From: Chloroflexota bacterium
Lineage (GTDB): Bacteria > Chloroflexota > UBA6077
Assembly (NCBI GenBank): GCA_021788565.1
Contig: JAJYKO010000127.1
Span: 1-9,956, forward strand
Direction: 5' to 3'
DNA: 9,956 nt
The notes below the pieces were generated by a model. It saw only the letters and a list, made by a program, of their open reading frames with translations, had not been told where the DNA came from and made no database searches. The translations under genes were made by a program, and so were the position numbers. Shown piece by piece: positions 6,624 through 9,956 of the stretch (within the stretch, counting starts at the first letter, position 1; every line of letters starts with the position of its first letter).

Positions 6624-7865
6624 ATGGAGAAGCGATCGAACAACGACTACCCCAAGCTGAGGCTGGTCCAGACGCAGTGGATCGACCACGGCGGCGAACC
6701 CGCGCTGCTGCTGCAGGACCGTCTCGCTCTCGGCGCCCGGGCCGTGGTTGTGCCGAGGCTGCTCGCGCCGATGCTCGCCTTGTGTGACGGCACCCGGGAT
6801 GTGGCCGGCATCCGCACCGGCCTGGAGGTGTGGACTGGCGTCCGGCTGGACGAGGCTACCGTGGAGGCCGCGCTTGCCCAGTTGGATAGTGCCCTGCTTC
6901 TGGACAACGAACGGTACGACGCCGCGTACCGTAAGGCCTTAGAGAGCTATCGGGGTCTGCCCTTTAGATCCCCGGCACTCGCCGGCGGCAGCTATCCGGC
7001 AGGGCGTGCCGAGTTAGCGGCCATGCTGGATGGCTACCTCGCTTCGGCACACGACGGTGACGGGCGCCAATCCCCTTCCAGGCGGCTTCGAGGCCTGATC
7101 TGTCCGCATATCGATTATGAACGGGGCGCCGAGGTGTACGCTCGTGTCTGGGACAGAGCACGGGAGGCCGTGGCTGAGAGCGACCTGTTCATCATCCTTG
7201 GCACCGACCACGCCGGCGGTCCCGCCGAGCTTACCCTGACCAGGCAGAGCTTCCAGACCCCCTTCGGCGTGCTCAGGACGGATGTGGATGCCGTGAACGC
7301 CGTCGCGGAGGCGATGGGGGAGAAAGCTGCCTTTGCCGCGGAGCTGAATCACACTGCCGAGCACTCCATCGAGCTGGCGGCGATCTGGCTCCACCATCTA
7401 GTAGGATCGCGGGATGCGCGCATCCTGCCGGTGCTCTGCGGGTCCTTCCATCCATTTACAGAAGGCCGTGGCCGGCCGGCCGGCGACGAGCGGTGGGCAG
7501 GGGCAGCCTCGGCGTTGCGTCTGATCGCAAACAGGGACCGAACGCTGGTGATCGCGGCCGCGGATCTGGCCCACGTCGGCCCGTCCTTCGGGGATCCAGG
7601 TCCGATCGGGATGGCGGAGAAAGCCAACCTCTCGGCCTTCGACACAGAGATGCTGACGACCGTGTCCCGAGGTGACGGCGAGGGCTTTCTGGACCTGCTT
7701 GTGAGGGAGCGGGACCGCTACAGGGTGTGCGGCCTCCCGCCCATCTACCTTATGATGAGTATTCTCGGTCAAGTGTCCGGCGAGGTGGTAACCTACGACC
7801 AGTGCCCCGCCCCGAGCGAATCGGTCGTCTCGGTGACCGGGGTGCTGCTCTACGATAGGGAGTGA
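6624..7865 (+). CDS. Memo-family protein (AmmeMemoRadiSam system protein B) with PqqD-like N-terminal domain
   Basis: The 413-residue protein has two parts. Residues about 10-100 resemble a PqqD-like winged helix, with LALCDGTRDVAGIRTGL and a closing ALAQLDSALLLD. Residues about 112-413 are a full Memo domain (LigB-like dioxygenase fold). The metal-site residues known from Memo are all here: H162 in CPHIDYERG, H196 in LGTDHAGG, H317 in ADLAHVGPSFG, and C369 in VCGLPP; AEHSIEL (245-251) is another family mark. Memo proteins are reported as copper- or iron-binding redox proteins, and prokaryotic ones often accompany an AMMECR1-like protein and a radical SAM enzyme; neither partner is visible here. 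The frame is open upstream to 6408, but that part is antisense to the CoA-transferase gene, so 6624 is chosen. It is single-gene and convergent with the YwiC-like gene. Confidence 0.88.
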   Translation: MEKRSNNDYPKLRLVQTQWIDHGGEPALLLQDRLALGARAVVVPRLLAPMLALCDGTRDVAGIRTGLEVWTGVRLDEATVEAALAQLDSALLLDNERYDAAYRKALESYRGLPFRSPALAGGSYPAGRAELAAMLDGYLASAHDGDGRQSPSRRLRGLICPHIDYERGAEVYARVWDRAREAVAESDLFIILGTDHAGGPAELTLTRQSFQTPFGVLRTDVDAVNAVAEAMGEKAAFAAELNHTAEHSIELAAIWLHHLVGSRDARILPVLCGSFHPFTEGRGRPAGDERWAGAASALRLIANRDRTLVIAAADLAHVGPSFGDPGPIGMAEKANLSAFDTEMLTTVSRGDGEGFLDLLVRERDRYRVCGLPPIYLMMSILGQVSGEVVTYDQCPAPSESVVSVTGVLLYDRE

Positions 7866-7892
7866 GGCAACGCTTGCCCGCAGATCTAACCC

Positions 7893-7915
7893 CCCCTTCC
7901 CCACCAGGGAAGGGG
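7893..7915. terminator. Terminator-like hairpin between convergent Memo and YwiC genes
   Basis: CCCCTTCCC (7893-7901) and GGGAAGGGG (7907-7915) form a perfect 9-bp stem with loop CACCA. It begins 27 bp after the Memo stop. CAGATC (7881-7886) and GATCTG (7935-7940) give a further outer pairing. Neither side has a good T-run. The C-rich/G-rich design looks like a genome-wide intergenic hairpin family, which one window cannot prove. Confidence 0.5.
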
Positions 7916-7966
7916 CAGCCCCCTCTCCATTTCGGATCTGGCATGTTCACGGCAGTGAGATAGGAT

Positions 7967-8833
7967 CTACCTCCAGGCCGTGAAAACCAGCGTCGCGATG
8001 GCGAGGAAGAGGGCGGAGTAGCCCATCTCCGTCATGCCGATGCGTTTTAGAGAGGGTCTGGAGCCCCGCTTACTCCACGCAAAGGAAAGCTTGACCGCGG
8101 GGGGGATCATCACCGCGACGCCGAGCGTCGGGAACCACCCGAAGACCGCCGCGGCTACCATCACGAGGGCCGCGATCCCCACGTACGCAGCCATCTTCCG
8201 TCTGGCCTCATCCTCCGCGCGCACGTTCCCCTTCGAGGGGGGCCGGTAGTACAGCCGCACGTAGAAGACGCTCGCCCCGGAGTACAGGGAGGCGATCAGC
8301 CAGAGTGCGAGAGTTCTATTGTCGAGCGCTCCAGTGGAAGCATAATAAGCGGCGGGAGCCGTCGCCGATAGGGCGGCGATGGAGACCAGTCGCGCCGGCC
8401 AGGTGCGATCCACCCGTCGTTGCCTGAGGAGCAGCTGAGCACCCAGTACGGCGCCAGCAACCGCGGCCAGAGGAAGCAGTGCCCACCGCTGGTAGCCAAT
8501 GAGCAGGAGCAGCCCCGCCGCACCGCCCAGGCCGGCGTAGAGGACGAGCCGGACCGCAGCGTCGCTGCGTCGCTCTCGCAGCACCAGGTCCAAAGGCCGG
8601 CTTGCCGTGAACAGGGTCAGGATGGAAGTCAGGAGCAGAAGCGAAGGCCAGCCGATTCTCCAGCCCGCCACCAGCGTTCCCAGCAGGTAGGGCATCACCA
8701 GCATAGCCCAGGCCCCGTGCTCCTTTGGCAGCATCAGCGCGCCAATGAGTCTCTGATACCAAGGGTGCGCAGGTGCCCGATCCAGCCCTCGGGGTTCGGT
8801 ATTTCTATCGTCGTGGGTGGCCAATTGCGCCAT
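7967..8833 (-). CDS. YwiC-like integral membrane protein
   Basis: The 288-residue protein is almost wholly hydrophobic with about eight or nine membrane segments (near 41-58, 62-76, 95-113, 117-135, 147-165, 173-193, 215-233, 235-250 and 270-286). The LPKEHGAWAMLVMPYLLG stretch (35-52) just before the first segment is the hallmark of the YwiC-like family, named after a Bacillus subtilis gene near the nitrate-respiration cluster; its function is not known. Conserved charged loops include RPLDLVLRERRSD (79-91) and RAEDEARRKMAAY (205-217). GGAG (8839-8842) lies 5 bases before the chosen ATG. The gene follows the ferredoxin and zinc-ribbon genes on the same strand after a 79-bp spacer holding a palindromic repeat, so it may be part of that transcript or separated from it by the hairpin. 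Confidence 0.85.
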   Translation of the reverse strand: MAQLATHDDRNTEPRGLDRAPAHPWYQRLIGALMLPKEHGAWAMLVMPYLLGTLVAGWRIGWPSLLLLTSILTLFTASRPLDLVLRERRSDAAVRLVLYAGLGGAAGLLLLIGYQRWALLPLAAVAGAVLGAQLLLRQRRVDRTWPARLVSIAALSATAPAAYYASTGALDNRTLALWLIASLYSGASVFYVRLYYRPPSKGNVRAEDEARRKMAAYVGIAALVMVAAAVFGWFPTLGVAVMIPPAVKLSFAWSKRGSRPSLKRIGMTEMGYSALFLAIATLVFTAWR

Positions 8834-8845
8834 TTGTGCTCCACA

Positions 8846-8874
8846 ACGGGCCGGCAGAGCCGCCGGCCCCTACA
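8846..8874 (-). repeat. 29-bp palindromic repeat unit, copy 1
   Basis: Read on the minus strand, the unit starts TGTAGGGGCCGGC and ends GCCGGCCCG. Its central arms GGGCCGGC and GCCGGCCC pair. It lies four bases upstream of the YwiC ribosome-binding site, so the hairpin would sit in the leader RNA. The same unit recurs twice at 9681-9743. Confidence 0.75.
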
Positions 8875-8912
8875 ACGGGACCTTACCTGCTGCCCCATAT
8901 GGTGCTACCGTG

Positions 8913-9149
8913 TCAGGACAGCTTCAGCTTCTTGTACAGTTCCGGGCCCACGCATCCTTCCGCGTGCTGACACCAGTCTATGCAGGAGGGCATTCGGGAC
9001 TTGTAGGTGATGGCACCGCACTTCGTGCACTTCACGGATAGCTCGTCCGTCCATATCTCCAACTCCTCGTGGCAGTTGGAACACAGGATCGACTCGGGCA
9101 TCGGATTCTTAAAGATCTTGCTCCCTGGACAGGAATTCATCAGGGCCAT
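8913..9149 (-). CDS. Small cysteine-rich zinc-ribbon protein of unknown function
   Basis: The 78-residue protein has eight cysteines. C7 stands in NSCPGSKIF. A zinc-ribbon pair follows, C23-x2-C26 in LCSNCHEELEIW and C41-x2-C44 in VKCTKCGAI. A separate C-terminal cluster has C56, C60 and C66 in SCIDWCQHAEGCVG. The middle is a rubredoxin-like or ribbon knuckle; C7 and the last three cysteines could hold a second metal or Fe-S cluster. AGGAGG (9156-9161) is 6 bases before the ATG, a strong site that fixes the start. The gene overlaps the end of the ferredoxin gene by 10 bp, so the two are co-translated and the proteins probably act together, perhaps in electron transfer. I know no assigned function for this family. 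Confidence 0.8.
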   Translation of the reverse strand: MALMNSCPGSKIFKNPMPESILCSNCHEELEIWTDELSVKCTKCGAITYKSRMPSCIDWCQHAEGCVGPELYKKLKLS

Positions 9150-9394
9150 ATCACGCCTCCTCTTAGGCCGTCGTCGCCGCCTTTCGCCTGCCAGACGATC
9201 TCGTAAGGGCAGGCGATGGCGCCGGTGGGACATGCCTCCTCGCACTCTCCACAGTAGTCGCAGTCCGTTCGGACCAGCCGCACCTTGCCGCCGGTCACCC
9301 TGAGCGCCTCGGCGGGACAGGCAGTCACGCATCTACCACAGCCGTCGCATTTATCCAGATCTATGATAGGTATTACCGGCTTCTCAGGGGCCAA
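9140..9394 (-). CDS. 2x[4Fe-4S] ferredoxin
   Basis: This is a small bacterial-type ferredoxin of 84 residues. Two complete cluster motifs are seen: C16-x2-C19-x2-C22-x3-C26-P in DKCDGCGRCVTACPAEAL, and C45-x2-C48-x2-C51-x3-C55-P in TDCDYCGECEEACPTGAI, with one extra cysteine C62 (ACPYEI). It would carry low-potential electrons in the cytoplasm. The start is taken as TTG at 9392-9394 because AAGGAG (9402-9407) lies 7 bases upstream; an ATG at 9463 in the same frame has no ribosome-binding site and would add 23 residues unlike a ferredoxin. It is the first gene of the unit with the zinc-ribbon gene, overlapping it by 10 bp. The partner enzyme is not in the window. Confidence 0.9.
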   Translation of the reverse strand: MAPEKPVIPIIDLDKCDGCGRCVTACPAEALRVTGGKVRLVRTDCDYCGECEEACPTGAIACPYEIVWQAKGGDDGLRGGVIWP

Positions 9395-9479
9395 TTGTAC
9401 TCTCCTTGGATGGTTAATGTCGTTAAGAATGCCGATAGGGAAATCCGCGCCCTGTCCAGCCATTTGGCGAAAGAATAGC

Positions 9480-9496
9480 CCCGGGGATCCCCCGGG
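9480..9496. repeat. Perfect GC palindrome upstream of ferredoxin
   Basis: CCCGGGGATCCCCCGGG consists of two 7-bp complementary arms around a 3-base centre. It lies about 85 bp upstream of the ferredoxin start. It may be a leader hairpin or a protein-binding site; no T-run follows it. Confidence 0.5.
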
Positions 9497-9680
9497 TCTG
9501 CGACTTTTGTCACAGGGGCGAGTCGGTATCCCTGGTACCCTACATGCCAGGAGACCGGAGGTGGAACCGGGCTATGACGACCCTTCGCCTGCGAGCCGTA
9601 GGGCGGGGGTGCGGGGCCCAAGTGCGAGCTGTCACAGAACCCTAATCGTCGTTACCAGTTTGATTCGGCAGTGGGACAAG

Positions 9681-9709
9681 GCGGGCCGGCAGCCCTGCCG
9701 GCCCCTACA
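9681..9709 (-). repeat. 29-bp palindromic repeat unit, copy 2
   Basis: On the minus strand it starts TGTAGGGGCCGGC and ends GCCGGCCCGC; only a few central bases and the last base differ from copy 1. The arms GGGCCGGCAG and CTGCCGGCCC are fully complementary. It is head-to-head with copy 3, five bases away. Confidence 0.75.
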
Positions 9710-9714
9710 CCCGT

Positions 9715-9743
9715 TGTAGGGGCGGCCGACTCTGGGCGCCCGC
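9715..9743 (+). repeat. 29-bp palindromic repeat unit, copy 3 (diverged)
   Basis: On the plus strand it starts TGTAGGGGC and ends GCCCGC like the other copies and has the same length, but its inner part is diverged and pairs imperfectly. With copy 2 it forms an inverted pair in which CTACA and TGTAG also pair. Confidence 0.6.
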
Positions 9744-9814
9744 ATCCGAGGAAATTACCCAATCAACGAGTTAATGTTCATCAGGGCACAACCTGGGACT
9801 GGGAGGTGGAGCCC

Positions 9815-9956
9815 GTGGCCGAGAAGGTTCCTCTTTACGATGAGTTTAGCGAGAGATACGACGTCATGGTCGATTGGCGGGAGCGGCTGGAGCGGGAGGA
9901 GCCGTTCTTTGCCTACCTGTTTCGGCTCAACAATGCCCACCGTGTGCTGGATGTGG
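9815..9956 (+). CDS. Class I SAM-dependent methyltransferase, N-terminal fragment
   Basis: The first 47 residues are visible and run off the window. They read MAEKVPLYDEFSERYDVMVD, then WRERLEREEPFFAYLFRLNN and AHRVLDV. The 'YD.fs..YD.m..W..R...E..f' start followed by a short helix and a strand ending VLDV is the entry to a Rossmann-fold methyltransferase, where VLDVGCGTG-type motif I binds S-adenosylmethionine; motif I itself is cut off by the window edge. The start is GTG at 9815 with GGAGGT (9802-9807) 7 bases upstream. The methyl acceptor cannot be told. Confidence 0.8.
   Translation, partial: MAEKVPLYDEFSERYDVMVDWRERLEREEPFFAYLFRLNNAHRVLDV

Larger units (their letters stand above)
9395..9814. 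other. 420-bp divergent spacer between ferredoxin and methyltransferase genes
   Basis: No convincing gene is seen in this spacer. It holds the ferredoxin ribosome-binding site (9402-9407), a perfect palindrome at 9480-9496, two palindromic repeat units (9681-9709 and 9715-9743), and an AT-richer segment near 9754-9780 where the methyltransferase promoter probably lies. The minus-strand frame of the ferredoxin stays open upstream as far as a TAG near 9576, but lacks a start with a ribosome-binding site before 9394. I found no riboswitch I can name. Confidence 0.5.

Noticed and set aside
1..9956. CRISPR array, tRNA, rRNA or intact insertion sequence
   Set aside because: No regularly spaced direct repeats of 24-40 bp, no cloverleaf, no rRNA segment and no transposase frame were found on either strand.

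Overview
The window is a stretch of high-GC bacterial chromosome with short, mixed-strand transcription units rather than one large operon. The gene content suggests an uncultivated free-living bacterium, perhaps of Chloroflexota type: a G1-family glutamic peptidase lipoprotein, an AmmeMemoRadiSam-type Memo protein, a YwiC-like membrane protein, a CaiB/BaiF CoA-transferase, short palindromic repeats carrying GTAGGGGC, and one start that looks leaderless. That placement is an inference from style and content, not from a marker gene.

Layout from left to right. Positions 1-181 hold the C-terminus of an RND-efflux periplasmic adaptor (+), convergent with a BcrC/PAP2-type undecaprenyl-diphosphate phosphatase (302-892, -); a large inverted repeat lies between them. 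A 285-bp spacer with a faint recombinase-like remnant follows, then a secreted G1 (eqolisin) lipoprotein peptidase (1178-2515, -). A fumarylacetoacetate-hydrolase family enzyme (2713-3669, -) ends in a strong hairpin. It is divergent from a secreted SH3b-3D cell-wall protein (3888-4562, +). That gene converges on a two-gene minus-strand unit made of a class III CoA-transferase (5277-6503) followed, two bases later, by XTP/dITP diphosphatase (4657-5274). The convergent spacer carries a heptamer array and a hairpin.

Divergent from the CoA-transferase is a Memo-family protein (6624-7865, +) with an extra PqqD-like N-terminal domain and a -10 box placed for a leaderless transcript. It converges on a minus-strand cluster: a 2x[4Fe-4S] ferredoxin (9140-9394), overlapping a cysteine-rich zinc-ribbon protein (8913-9149), followed by a YwiC-like membrane protein (7967-8833). 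The right edge holds the start of a SAM-dependent methyltransferase (9815 onward, +). Three copies of a 29-bp palindromic unit lie in the spacers at 8846-8874, 9681-9709 and 9715-9743.

Functionally the window mixes envelope work (efflux adaptor, undecaprenyl-phosphate recycling, cell-wall 3D protein, secreted peptidase), CoA and organic-acid metabolism (CoA-transferase, FAH family), nucleotide-pool cleaning, and redox or metal proteins (ferredoxin, zinc ribbon, Memo). I see no CRISPR array, tRNA, rRNA or intact mobile element. No clear new multi-gene system is proven. The best candidates for new biology are the ferredoxin/zinc-ribbon pair, the PqqD-like/Memo fusion, the lipoprotein G1 peptidase with an NTF2-like domain, and the two repeat families.
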